Source: Adineta ricciae
Taxonomy: Eukaryota > Rotifera > Eurotatoria > Adinetida > Adinetidae
Length of the DNA: 64,000 bases
Assembly: GCA_905250025.1 (NCBI GenBank)
Contig: CAJNOJ010000102.1
Span: forward strand, 124,001 to 188,000
Reading direction: 5' to 3'
A model generated the notes under the pieces. That model was not told where the DNA came from, did no database searches, and was given only the letters and a program-made list of their open reading frames with translations. Numbering within the stretch: the stretch's first letter is position 1; each line of letters starts with the position of its first letter. Of this stretch, positions 48,047-59,463 are shown piece by piece. Made by a program: the position numbers and the translations under genes.

Positions 48047-51038
48047 TTAATTCTGTTTTGCTGTAGAAATATATTGAGGTAAATGAATATCATCATTTGC
48101 TTGATTTTCATCAATTGATGGCCAATGTCTTTGTCCCATACCATCGCCATATTTAATGAATTCTTGTGATGAGAGATCATATTGAAAATCATGGCCGATA
48201 GTGAACGCATGCACAGGATTCTTTCGCGATACTGCTACAATGATTTGTCGATAGTTCGGCGGAATAACATCGACCAATTCTTTGTAGCCATCTTTTCGTG
48301 ATATCGAAGCATTTTGTGATACCAGGCAGTTGAAATAAAAATGAACATATTTTGATGGGTGACGATTTTCCACAAGTAAAACAAGACCATCCCAATACTT
48401 TTTTAATTCATAGACACAAACACCGTCGGATTGACTGGTGTCCCGATCGGAGTGATTCGTGAGCCGAACTTGATCGCCGTAGAATATACAGAATTTGATT
48501 AAAAACTCACGTTCAATCCGGGATGGAATCCGAATGCGTTCTAGATCGACGACATGAGAACTATGAATAGCTAAAGCAAAAAAGAACATCCTATTTTCCT
48601 CTCGATTAACTCTTCTTTCCTCACCAATAGTGTAATCCGTATTATCGGGAGTTTTATTTGTTGGATTAAATAACAATGGTAAAATAACATAGGCGCCGGC
48701 CGATAAATAACCATCTGTTGAAATAAGTTTATGTTGTGCACGTTGACTAATCATTGGTATGGAGTAGATGCGATAACTTCCACGAGACTGTTCTTCCATA
48801 TTGATAACAGCGACGCAAAGACTGAGATTGCTTCGGTGAATACGAAGATTCTTACTAATCTTTCGATGAAGTGTGATGTCAAGTTCTGTTGCTGTTGATA
48901 GGTGTAAGTAGTAGGCTGAAGAAATAGGAATAGAAAAGACTTATTGATCTGCTTCATATTCATTAACAAAGATACACACCTTGTACCATGTTCGGAGCTG
49001 GATAGAAATTCGCCGAATCTCGTACTTCATACCAATTGTGTCTTAGTTTACAAATATCGACACACTCAAAATACTTCACAAACGATACAAATGGCATCCA
49101 AAATACACCATCTCGTTTGTTGCGCTTTTCGTTTAATAACTCTCGACGTAGATCAGGATTCTCCAACCATAAGCGAGACTGATCTGACCAATCACCTACA
49201 GCACACTTCTTGCTCTATCTCAACATGAAACAAGAGCAAAGCTTTACCTGTCCATCGATGTGTTCCACCCCATGGGTTCCTCAATTTCACTAATCGATGC
49301 CGTCCATCTTTAGATTGCTGAATATCTTGTAATGAATAAGCATGGACATTCAATAATCCGTATTTTTCAAATTCTTCTTTACTGACAAGATTATTACTAC
49401 ACATTGCACACATTAAGAATCCTTGTGACCGTGCAATGAATAATTTTGACCATAAACGATCATAATCAACATTTTTATCATCAGGATTGTTTGAACGACC
49501 AAGAATCAATGTCTCACATGGACTTCCGGTGACGGTAGCCAAACCTATGAGATCAAGAAGGTGCCTAATCAGCTGAGTTCTTCAGTCGACGTGAATGAAA
49601 CGAACCTTCACAGCAGCGACCAGCTATGATTGCTTCATAGCTACCGTTTAATTTCGCCATGGCTTTTTCAATCAATGGGACCTATTGGTGTTGGGCGAGG
49701 GCGAGGATGAATATTCAAGAAAAAAGAAGGAATAATTTTACCCAAAGTTGCTTTCGATGTGCTTGAGAGTAAGCCAATCGTCTGTTCAACGTACATGGAA
49801 GACGATCATCCACTAGAACTTGTGTCCATTCACCATCTACGATTCAAAGTTCATCGATTCATTCTTAGATAAAGTCGATTCTATGTTTACCTTTACATAA
49901 GCGAACACAGTATATTCCTTCATAGTTATACTGTTTAGTAATCAAGACCTAATTTATCGAAAAGAAGAAAACTTTTCAAGGAATAATTATGTGCTTTTCA
50001 GACAAAGTACCCTCGCTAAATATTCAGGCTCTTCAGCGAGAACACTCAGCGCTGTGATAAACCAACAATCACCCAATGCTCCCTGCAAGACATCATTCGG
50101 CTTTGGATCGCGAAAAACAGCCCACTGCGTTCGAACGTTATCGCTCCATTCTTGCGGAGTAATCTGATCGGGTCTTAACCATTGGATCTGATTACTGGAT
50201 AACGAGGAATAAAAGTCGGATTGTTGATCATTTGATACAATTGCCAAAGTAGATTTTGACAGAGAATTTCCGTTAATATAGAGTGAATGAGGCGATGCAG
50301 GAAAAGTATCATCCTTGAATTTACTGTGTGATTGAATGCAAGCGCGAAGAATTTTCTCGACATGTTGTAGAACGATATGTTCGTCGACTTCACGTTTATG
50401 TGCGCCGAGAACACTTCGGCGATGAACATCTTCTTCTTCGATAAGTAACACGTTTTCGTGCTTATGAGTTGATGATCGATTTGAATGACGCCGACTTGAA
50501 GAATGTCGCCTACAAGACTGGGAAAGAATATGAACGTAACTAAAAACTATGGTGTTTACCTAGGTAAACTGTCTGGTGGAGATAGAAGAGATTTGTGTCG
50601 CTGCTCAGTTTTCTTGGAAGTAGCATCCATATGACCCATGATGGGAATATAAACGTTGATTTTATTTGAACCACAGTCACCACATATCTGAGCATCGGTT
50701 TCGTTTTTTTTATAACAAAACTGGCATTGCCATTGACGTCGAATTACAGATAGTTTTGTTTGTGAGATACGATTATGTGGATCACTGAGCTCAGGTTGAT
50801 CTAATGATCGCGATCTATGGCTACGGTGTGAGCGTTCATGATGACGAGGATGTCTCGTTGTTTCTTGAGGGTGTGAAGTTGATGGTAGTGCTTCAGACTC
50901 AGATTGATCGCTTTGACGTTTGGATTGAAACGCTAGTTCGTGATTGAATGCATGCAGTATTTGATTAACTGATGCTTCGACTTCTTCAGATATGAAAGGT
51001 GCTAAGGAAAAATTTCCTTGAGAGAATGTAGTACCCAT
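48047..51038 (-). CDS. SOL/CAPN15-type calpain
   Basis: Nine exons, 51038-50560, 50509-50011, 49948-49891, 49836-49742, 49681-49606, 49544-49248, 49195-48980, 48915-48625 and 48570-48047, introns 50-64 nt, give 844 residues. An N-terminal RanBP2-type zinc finger ([20 protein letters not shown], residues about 113-135) precedes the Ca2+-dependent Cys-protease domain: Cys in GALGDCWF near residue 308, His in NVHAYSL, Asn in LRNPWG. The C-terminal region ([48 protein letters not shown]) is the SOL-homology part. Human CAPN15 and Drosophila Sol have several zinc fingers; only one is seen here. The catalytic triad is intact. It is a cytosolic regulatory protease. Confidence 0.88.
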
Positions 51039-51649
51039 TAATCCTTTTTCTATCTTGCTCTTTCACTGTTGCTGATTTCTTCCTCGTTCCCGACTAGGTG
51101 TAAATAGAAAATAAAAATCAACGGTGATTTAGTCATTTATCGACATCAGATACCTTCGCGTCTTGATACAGAACGACAACATAATAACTGGGAGATAATG
51201 GTGAATAAGACAGAAGGAAGAAAATAACGATCGAAGAAACCGAAAGAAGAAATCGATCAAGCAAAAAAATATACTAGTAGACAGATAAATGTTTTGTCAG
51301 AATCAAGGATATTTTCAAAGCCCACGTGCTTGTACTTACATAAAATATGTTCATTGTCGAGAGTGACCTCTACGATTGCTTCGTTGTATCGATAAATCAC
51401 TAGTAACACTAGTGTCATGCTCATCTTTGCGTTTGTTTTCGTTAACGAAACGTTAGTTAATCAATCAGAATGGATGCTACTCACAGTGAAAACCTATGTG
51501 CCATCAAACTATCCTAATAAAGCCCTGGATATTTGAAAGTTCTCTAAAACTTCTGTCAAATCTAGATTGTCTATATTCAAAACAAAACAAAAAAGATCTA
51601 CGTCGAAGAAATAAGTCAAAACATCGATTTTCTCAGCTTTAATCGAAAG
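51039..51649. other. Intergenic, no gene seen
   Basis: About 610 AT-rich bases upstream of the calpain start. No exon was recognised. Confidence 0.4.
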
Positions 51650-52490
51650 TAGAAGAAAAACGCATTCGTTTGCAGGTTCTCAATATTCTATCTGAAAGGA
51701 ATCTCTCTCGTGAATCAATCCGATTAATCTATCCCGTGAAATTGCATGCATGCATGCATGCTCAACGAAAAACGTGATCTCAACTTCTGGGTTGATCAAA
51801 TGGATAAAAAGCGACCGCAATTAGAAAGAGAGGTTGTTGAAGGTAATAAACCAAAATTAGTTTTGATATCATCTTTCGAATCTGACCCGGAGAGCGTAGT
51901 CATAAAGGAATCGCCTAGCGCTTCGAGGTACGAAGAATAGGAAAACATATTTGCTGATTCTCAGAGGAATGTAATGAACATTTTAATGCTATTTTTAACA
52001 CATACAAAAGAAAGTATATCGCTCGACATCCGACAGTGCTATAGCTACATCAAAGTTAGCAAGGGATGAAAAAGAAAAGAAAGATAGGTACATCGATTCC
52101 TCAAAGCAGACGACATCATCGAATGAAAATGCCAAATCGAAGTTCATGGATTGTTCTATCTCAAGACATTTCGGTGAGAAAGTAGAAAAACATTCATCAG
52201 ATGATGATCATTTATTTGGTGTTTGAATACAATTGAGAGTCAAAGTAAGCAGTAAAGAATGATCACTTCAAGTGTATGGTCTTCCTTGCGTTTATTCAGT
52301 TAATGGATTCAATTGTTTTGCCAATAAAAAGTAATAAAAAAAACCGTGCCAATTATGTTAATGTATGAAACAGATACCAATGAAGCACAATAATCAGTAC
52401 AGTTAATTGATTGGCTATAGGAGCAGCGGAACAATCCTCGTCATCTTCTTCCTCCTCAGATAATGTTGAGCACCAAAGGCAGCCAATACT
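51650..52490 (+). pseudogene. Decayed copy of the mS26-ERICH2 gene pair
   Basis: Plus-strand remnants in the order mS26 C-terminus then ERICH2, the same relative order as the intact minus-strand pair at 62.2-63.8 kb. 51650-51940 reads MLNEKRDLNFWVDQ..., then SSFESDPESV... and SRYEE, matching the end of the mS26-like protein, but upstream sequence is scrambled and partly replaced by (CATG)n. 52015-52150 matches the first ERICH2 exon, and 52425-52475 matches its Ser/Asp run. Frames are broken by indels. Confidence 0.65.
51748..51763 (+). repeat. (TGCA)n/(CATG)n tract
   Basis: Four tandem GCAT units inside the decayed mS26 copy, a simple repeat that arose within the pseudogene. Confidence 0.6.
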
Positions 52491-52569
52491 TCTTAACCGC
52501 ACAAATATTTACACCATTTTGGCATGAGTTTTTTTCAACTGAAGATAAAATAAATCTCAATCATATGAA

Positions 52570-53162
52570 TAATATTCTCTTTTTCGTAGAGAAGAGTCTT
52601 AGAAACATAAATTGTTTGCTTGCTTGCTTGTTTGCTTGTATGTCCGCAGGGTAAAAAAAACATTGAAAATCGATTTTTCCGAAAAGACATTTCCAGATGT
52701 ATTTCGATGCGGAGACTTCGAATCTAATGATATTTTTTGGAAATTTTTCATAAAAAGATTTTTTTTTACTTAGGGCATACGAGAAGTAGTGGCGCCGACT
52801 CTGTCATTTTTTATAGAAGAGTTTCAGGATTTTTCTTCATATATACTATAATAGCCCAAGTCGCGCTCTATCATTTTATGATATTTCAGAAGTCTTCGAA
52901 TGGTACTATAGAATGGAAAACTTAGCAAAACAGTGGTTAGTTCACAAAAAAAATAGTTTTTAACCTAGTTTTTGATCGATTTTCCCCTTAATACTCAAGT
53001 TTCTTATGATAAAAATACGATATTTGTAGTCAGCGCAAAAAACTGAATCGATATATATATACTTCAAAATGCTTCGCCGACTTTCATTTTGCCAGAAAAT
53101 CTCGTTGCACCCTACCCGGAAGACCACAGCTAATTTTTCGATGAAAATGAAAGTCGGCGAAG
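52570..53162. other. Non-coding stretch ending at a contig join
   Basis: No exon is seen. A (GCTT)n-like tract lies near 52616-52640, and a 19-bp inverted repeat closes the segment. Confidence 0.4.
53072..53162. repeat. 19-bp inverted repeat abutting an N
   Basis: CTTCGCCGACTTTCATTTT at 53072-53090 is the exact reverse complement of 53144-53162, with a 53-bp spacer. The right arm ends at the N at 53163. Confidence 0.8.
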
Positions 53163-53163
53163 N
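53163..53163. other. Single-N contig join 2
   Basis: The sequence after it (53164-53287) repeats 39855-39977, the end of unit A, almost exactly. This marks a contig overlap placed in the wrong position. Confidence 0.9.
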
Positions 53164-53387
53164 ATCATACAATAACAGTTACTCGGAATAGAAAATGAAT
53201 AGTCCAGTATTTAACTCTACGACTTAGAAAAAATTATAATAACTTCATTAAGGTTTAAATATGACTCGAAATTGAACGATAACTTTATGCATCTTCTTAC
53301 TTATGTGGCGCCTCTCGAAAAATTCTACCAAAACTCGCCATTGGTCGTTCATAATACACCAATAACTCATTCATATTCGTCTATGTA

Positions 53388-54506
53388 CTTTCCGATGTCT
53401 TTGAAACATTGTTTCTCTTTTCGCTTTGTTCAAGTTTTATTTTATAATGAACATCATTTGAGATATTTGTCGTCATCTGCAAAGAAGATTAAAATGAGTA
53501 ACACAAAGAAAACCAGTCAACCATCGATTGCGTACGTTTAAAACTCTCCTACGCTCGTTAATTTATGATCTTCTGAATTATTTTAGTTCTTTTTTTACAA
53601 AAAAAGGCCAGGCACCTGTGATTTCGCCTAAAAAAGAAGCAATTAAATCCCCAATTACTGTTAAGAATGAAGCACCAATCAATTCTCCTTCATCAGATTC
53701 AGAAGATAAGATTATTCCAGCGAAACGTGCGAAAAAGCGTGTGTTAAGTTTCGATGAAAGTAATTCATCAACAGAAAATGCCAAAGAATCACCTGTGAAA
53801 GCTGTGAAACAAATCAAAATCACTGATACAAAAGCAGAAGTTAAAGAGGAAATCCAAACAATAGTTCCTAAAGTTGAACAGCCAACAACGACAAACGTTC
53901 CACTTGAACAGAAAAGGTAATCAAGCTGTTCTTTCGAAAAGAATGTTCTGTACAACTAGTGTTTTAGTGTGGCTGATCCACAGTCATATAATCCCGGTAA
54001 AACGAATTATGATCCTGTCAACGATGCATGTTGGAAAATCGGTGAAAGGTAAATGTCCACTTTGAAAAAGAATGGTCAAATATTTATAAGTTTGGCATCA
54101 TTTGTAGTGTTCCGTACAGTGCTTTGTCAGCAACGTTATTATTAATTGAAGACACTTCTGCTCGTTTAGAAATTATTCGAATCTTATCGAATTTCTTTCG
54201 TTCAGTTCGAAGTTTATCAGCCAATGATTTAGTATACAGCGTTTATTTATGTGTTAACAAAGTAGCACCAGAATACGATGGCATCGAATTGGGTATTGGT
54301 GAAACTATTATTATCAAAGCAATTGCTGATAGTACTGGTCGCACGATGGATCAAGTAAAAGCTGATTACAAATCGAAAGGTGATTTGGGACTGGTCGCTG
54401 AGGTAAAGTTCAACATTGCAAAGTACTTGATAGTCACTGGATTATTTTCAGACATCTCGTTCAACGCAACGAACGATGTTTAAACCCAAACCGTTAACAG
54501 TATCGC
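53388..54506 (+). CDS. LIG1: DNA ligase 1, second copy, 5' part only
   Basis: Collinear with the intact gene: upstream ATG near 53383-53390 with the same presequence, exon 1 ending QPSIA, the PIP box completed as SFFTKK, the Lys/Ser/Glu-rich N-terminal region, and the start of the DNA-binding domain to exon 5 ([17 protein letters not shown]). It is cut by the N at 54507. Splice sites are kept and the frame is open, with only scattered substitutions, so this is an allelic or paralogous gene truncated by assembly rather than a decayed one. Confidence 0.8.
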
Positions 54507-54507
54507 N
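54507..54507. other. Single-N contig join 3
   Basis: Truncates the second DNA ligase copy. Sequence beyond begins with an unrelated purine-rich stretch and a calpain fragment. Confidence 0.9.
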
Positions 54508-54559
54508 ATGTCCCTACTTCACAATAAGTCACACGCTTATACAGAGAAGAGAGACAGAG

Positions 54560-54860
54560 AGAGGGGGTGTGGGTGAGGGTGAGGATGAATATTCAAGAAA
54601 AAAGAAGAAATAATTTTACCCAAAGTTGCTTTCGATGTGTTTGAGAATAAGCCAATCGTCTGTGTCCATTCACCATCTACGATTCAAAGTTCATCGATTC
54701 ATTCTTAGATAAAGTCGATTCTGTGTTTACCTCTACATAAGCGAACACAGTATATTCCTTCATAGTTATACTGTTTAGTAATCAAGACCTAATTTATCGA
54801 AAAGAAGAAAACTTTTCAAAGAACATGTGCTTTTCAGACAAAGTACGCTCGTTGAGAAGG
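54560..54860 (-). pseudogene. Decayed calpain fragment (SOL type)
   Basis: Aligns with 49700-50015, covering exons 3-4 of the calpain gene and their introns. About 38 bases of exon 4 are deleted (just before the TGTGTCCATTC at 54660), and the exon ends are substituted. No flanking calpain exons follow, so it is a remnant. Confidence 0.75.
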
Positions 54861-55711
54861 AAGAAGCCATCAACGAAGGTGCATTTTTATATATATTCAC
54901 CCTGGAAATCAAGTGCTTTAGAAAAATACCTTAATTTCAGGTTTGATAATTTCATTTGTGATACAAAGTTTTGAAAAAATAACTTAAGAATGCATTGTTA
55001 ATGGATACAGTATGATCGAAAAAATTGGTCATATTGCTGTGCAGCACAAAGCACATCTAATGGCTGTTATAATCTTTTTGGAAGGAAAAACTTAGTCAGA
55101 CTTTAATTTATGTAGTACATCAAAAAATTTTTAAGCCATGCGATAATGTCTGATGATCCTTCGTTGAAAAATTTTGCTGTAGAAACCACAAAATTACTAG
55201 ATCCGAGACTGTATTGTGTGGCTCACGGAGCTACTATCTTCCGGTAATGTATCGTTCGGGTAAATTCGTCATGATAAGTTCTCATCATAGCAGCTTTGTA
55301 GCAATAATCGAACGAAATATCCTAAGACGCAAAATAGACATAAGATTTTCGTATAAATATTGACGCTTTTACGACGAAGATACAGATAGACACACTTTTA
55401 CGAAGACGCACAGAAATATAAACGTAGATTCATAAACAGATACCAAGGGATATTCACAAAATAATGTACCGATACATACCGGTTCAATGTACTAATAAAA
55501 ATAAGCTCGAAAATAGAAAGGTAGACGGGAAATCCTCTTTCTCTCCTTCAGTCAGAAGTACATTGACTTATTTGTTGTTTTTTCGCTTTCCAATGTTTAT
55601 TAAATGTACTTTAATGTCGTCCTTCGGGAAGAAAAAACTTGTTTTTCTCTATGTATAAAAGTAACGTTAGATTGAAGATAATTGACAGAAGAAATATCTT
55701 AACATGCAGTG
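54861..55711. other. Intergenic, no gene seen
   Basis: About 850 bases without an exon. Note the repeated phrases ACGAAGA-CACA near 55374-55410. The acceptor-like AACATGCAG just before the next gene may serve a 5' UTR intron or trans-splicing. Confidence 0.4.
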
Positions 55712-56455
55712 ATGGGAAAAGTTAACAATATTACAAAAGTATTCCTTGTATTGGTGGTTATTGTTGGTGCTATTGCATTGACTCTTTTGATTGTCGGTGT
55801 TGCGTCAAGAAAATGGCTTACTGTCTCCAGTGGTTTATCAACAATAGAGACAGCACTAGGTAGTGCTCTGACTGATACGACTTTCATTACTTCACTTATC
55901 GCTGCAACACAAGCAAATCAAACTCAAGTCGTACAAATAATATTGGCGGTTGCAGGCAAAGTGGAAGAAGTGGTAAGTGGTGCAGTTGCTACTCGTTCAG
56001 CTTATCATTTATATGGGAAAACTCCAAATGTACCTAAAACATCACCAACCTTCAAGCCATCTCAAGGACTCGTGTTTGCTGGAATCGCAACGTTCTTTGT
56101 TGGTCTTTTATTAGCAATCATTATCACCTTATTGCCCTTATCACGTGTTATTCGCCTTGTACCACTAATACTTCTAATTGTCGGACCACTTTTAATTATA
56201 CTCGGATGTGTTATTTATCCAAAAAAAGTTGTCGAAGATTTTGGTACTGCATTAGAACTTCAAGTTGATATTGGTTTCAGTGTTGTTCTAGTTGTCGTTG
56301 GCGCTATTATTGGCTTTATTACAGCTGCTGTCTTCGCTTTTATCATTCTTCAACAACGCCAAAATTTACCAAACAAAACTTACACTGTAGGTTTGCCGCC
56401 ACCCAGGTCAATGTTTCGGCCTTCGTATCGACCTAGAGCAAACAGGAAACCGTGA
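55712..56455 (+). CDS. Four-helix membrane protein, claudin/PMP22-like topology
   Basis: A single exon of 247 residues from ATG 55712. Four hydrophobic helices lie at about residues 9-32, 123-146, 151-170 and 190-216, with a long first extracellular loop (residues about 33-120) and a basic, proline-rich cytoplasmic tail (PPPRSMFRPSYRPR). This is the topology of tetraspan families such as PMP22/claudin, but the W-GLW-C-C signature of claudins is absent, so the family is uncertain. It has no intron, unlike its neighbours. Confidence 0.6.
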   Translation: MGKVNNITKVFLVLVVIVGAIALTLLIVGVASRKWLTVSSGLSTIETALGSALTDTTFITSLIAATQANQTQVVQIILAVAGKVEEVVSGAVATRSAYHLYGKTPNVPKTSPTFKPSQGLVFAGIATFFVGLLLAIIITLLPLSRVIRLVPLILLIVGPLLIILGCVIYPKKVVEDFGTALELQVDIGFSVVLVVVGAIIGFITAAVFAFIILQQRQNLPNKTYTVGLPPPRSMFRPSYRPRANRKP

Positions 56456-58728
56456 TTTTGCCATCGAAGTGCAGGAACTAGACAAATAGAAATATTTTTA
56501 TTGAAAAGAACTCATCGTACTAAAACCGATTGCTCCGCTTTCTCAAAATACATCTCCATTTTTCTATCACGACACTCTACTGTATTCTTCAATTCAAGCT
56601 TTGAAATCACCACTAAGCTCGAAAGAAACAACATAAGCCAGAAATCACGAATATTGCCACGGTGAATTATAGATATTAGCTAAGTTGTTGTCAGTTATAA
56701 TTTGAAATAAACGTGAAAAAGAGCAACTTTTACTATAAATCTAGTTGCATTTATCTTCAACTAAATACAGATCCAGAATTGAAATTGTCAATAAAGAAAA
56801 GGAGAGACTTCATCTCCAGACCCGGATAGATTTATAAGGATCCGCTGTTAAGTCTCTCTACTGTATTTTACACCATGATGGTGTCGTATTTGTGTGAATT
56901 CATCGTCTATTTTCTTAGCTGTTTATCGAAAGTACATGCATGCCGTTACATGACTGCAAAATGAAAATATCCAAGAGAAATATTTATGAGCAAACAAGAA
57001 AAAAAAAGAGTTTTTGTTTTTATTTTTCTCGATTTCCTTGTAAGACTGTTTTATTAAAAGTTGAAGAAGTGCACGTGTAGACAAACGTTACCGTTCATAA
57101 AAATGAATGAAGAAAATATCTTACGGTCAATTTGTGAGAGGAGAATAAATTCGAGAAAACAAAACACAATACTTCATCTCTTTGTCCGTCTTGTATATAA
57201 TTGTGTTGCTTATTTATTAGCAAGTTCTGTTACAAGACAAAATCCTCGTAATTTGTATAGAAGTATTCTGCATATTTTCAGAGGGAAAATTACTTCTTAT
57301 GTCCTTTGTTTTGCTAACAGTAACCGATTTCTGTATTGAAAAGAATAGCTTATCTTTGTCCTAAAGATCTTTTGAATACAGTTAAGTCAGTTCATACTCT
57401 AAGGATATGAACTTTTGAACATGTCCTAGTTCATATTAAATATTTACCATCACTATTTTTTATTGTGCTCATATCTGAGAGGCTCCTCAAGACTGTTTTT
57501 TATGTTTGAAACACGTCCGAGATTGTGCTTAATCTTTACGAAGGGTTTAGTAGGCGAATATGCTATGAAAACAGTCGCTTTGCCTGAAGAAAAATTCACA
57601 GACTAACGTTTTACATATGTGGATTGTTAAAAACATCGAAGAATTTAACGATGTACGAACACCATTTCCTTAGAGAACACTCTTTTCTTTAATCAATTTT
57701 ATCATGATTGAACTTATTAAATGCACTGACAGCGTATTGGCTGACTTCTAATCACGATCAGCTGTTGGATAAACTTTTGCAATAAAAGATCGTGTTTGTG
57801 ATCAAGAAACGATCTTTGCAGAGGAAAAAGTCGATGTTTAGTCTGTCAATGTGACTCGATTTCTTCGAGCAAACGGATATAAAATAAATCGAGAAAAGAA
57901 CAAAAACAACAAGAGCAGCAGCGTGCATTCCTTCGTTCATCAATGTAACTATGTACTCAGTTGATTCTTCTCGCCTATTTATTCCTTGCAGACGTCAGAT
58001 AAGAGATAGAAAAACAACTCGATTTTACTATTCGTAATCCTATCTTCCTTCTCGTTCTTTCCGCATCTTTTATTCTCCTACAGAAATTTCGTGATATTCT
58101 GATCAGAAGTCTATGTATTTGTTTGAATGAATAGAAGTATAATTGAATTGTGAGATGTCTAAGCTTGTATTAGCACGTTGAACAAAACATTGAATGATGA
58201 TAATCACATGTGTATGCAAGATAGAAGCTTTGATTTACCGCACACGACGGAAGAGAAAGGAGAGAGAGAGAAAAAAGAAAGAATGAACTCTGAATAAAGA
58301 AATAGAAAGAGTTTCTTTTCACCGACAAACGAGTCAGAAAAAAAAGAGAAAAACTGCTAACGAGACGCAAAGACGAGAAATGTCATCATCATCATCCTCT
58401 TTCACAACACACTTGTTTCCCCTTCTCTCTCTCTTTCCTCTCAACAAATAGGGCCATGGTGATGGGTGACATTTCGCCTGGATCGAGAGTATAACACACA
58501 CACACACATCTCGTCAACTGTTCGGATGAAGCATGTAGACTACCTATCGATCAGTTATAGTTTCTTTTGACGAACGTTCTTCAAATCAATCGAAGGTTTG
58601 TTGTTAAGAAGAGAAAATCTCTTCATTTCAACGTCTCGACACGTTTCAGACCGATGACAGATAGATTGATTTAGTTAATTAACCGTCTACTCGGTGCTCT
58701 TATTTCAATTTTCAGATTGTACTAAGTC
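56456..58728. other. Long intergenic region
   Basis: About 2.3 kb without a convincing exon or RNA. It contains purine- and pyrimidine-rich tracts (58255-58375 and 58400-58440) and a short (CA)n at 58495-58507. An acceptor-like TTTCAATTTTCAG sits just upstream of the next gene's ATG. Confidence 0.5.
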
Positions 58729-59268
58729 ATGACGACGATGGATTGTTCAACAATAAACAACGAAACACTTGCGCATCTTGTGACGATCAATCAAATGGTC
58801 ACAAAAACCGGCTGTACACATGAACAAGCAACTCAATTGTTAATCTCAACCGACTGGAGACTTGAGGTTCGATAGAGTTGATTATGTTCTACTGAGAGGA
58901 GAACACATCGTATTTTCTATTCCAGACAGCGATAAATCTGTTCTTTGATGAACGAACGGTGCCCATCCCATGTTGCAAATTTTCCGAAGTAATTCTCTGA
59001 TTTCGAAATTTGAAAATCCTTCTAATTGTCTCATTCAAAGCAGCTAATGACACCAGCAAATACTCCAGCAACACCACCGAGTTTTCCTGAAACTCTTCTT
59101 TCACTAAATAAACTGTCGACATCAAATGGACCATCCTCATCATCAACAACAACGACCACTGTCAACGATAACCAAGTACCTATGACAGCAACTACAACGA
59201 ATCATTCGTTATCATCATCGCCAATGACGATGAATATGATGATGATGATGATGGATGGCACTGCATAG
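58729..59268 (+). CDS. UBALD (FAM100)-like UBA-domain protein
   Basis: Exons 58729-58866, 58926-58988 and 59041-59268 give 142 residues. An N-terminal UBA-like fold (LAHLVTINQMVTKTGCTHEQ, then ATQLLISTDWRLETAINLFF) is followed by QLMTPANTPATPPSFPETLL, the diagnostic box of UBALD1/UBALD2, then a low-complexity Ser/Thr and Met tail. The function of UBALD proteins is poorly known. The length is close to that of the animal family. The third exon could begin at 59041 or, using the next AG, at 59044. Confidence 0.8.
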
Positions 59269-59463
59269 AACAATATTGATCCTACTGACGAGTTCTTTTG
59301 CAAAACATTTATTTTAATAAGAAGAAATATTTCAATCTAGAAAATAAATCTTGGGATAGAACGGGCGTTTTATTTCTCAATCTTATTGTCTTATCTTCTC
59401 ACATCGCGATGTAAGTACTACAAACTAGAAGAAATGAAAAAAGAACGAAAAAACCATGAAAGT

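Noticed and set aside
54558..54580. GTGTGGGTGAGGGTGAGG, similar to bdelloid TGTGGG telomeric repeat
   Set aside because: Only one TGTGGG unit, and the intact calpain intron at 49690-49705 has the related GGGCGAGGGCGAGG, so it is a drifted purine tract, not a telomere.
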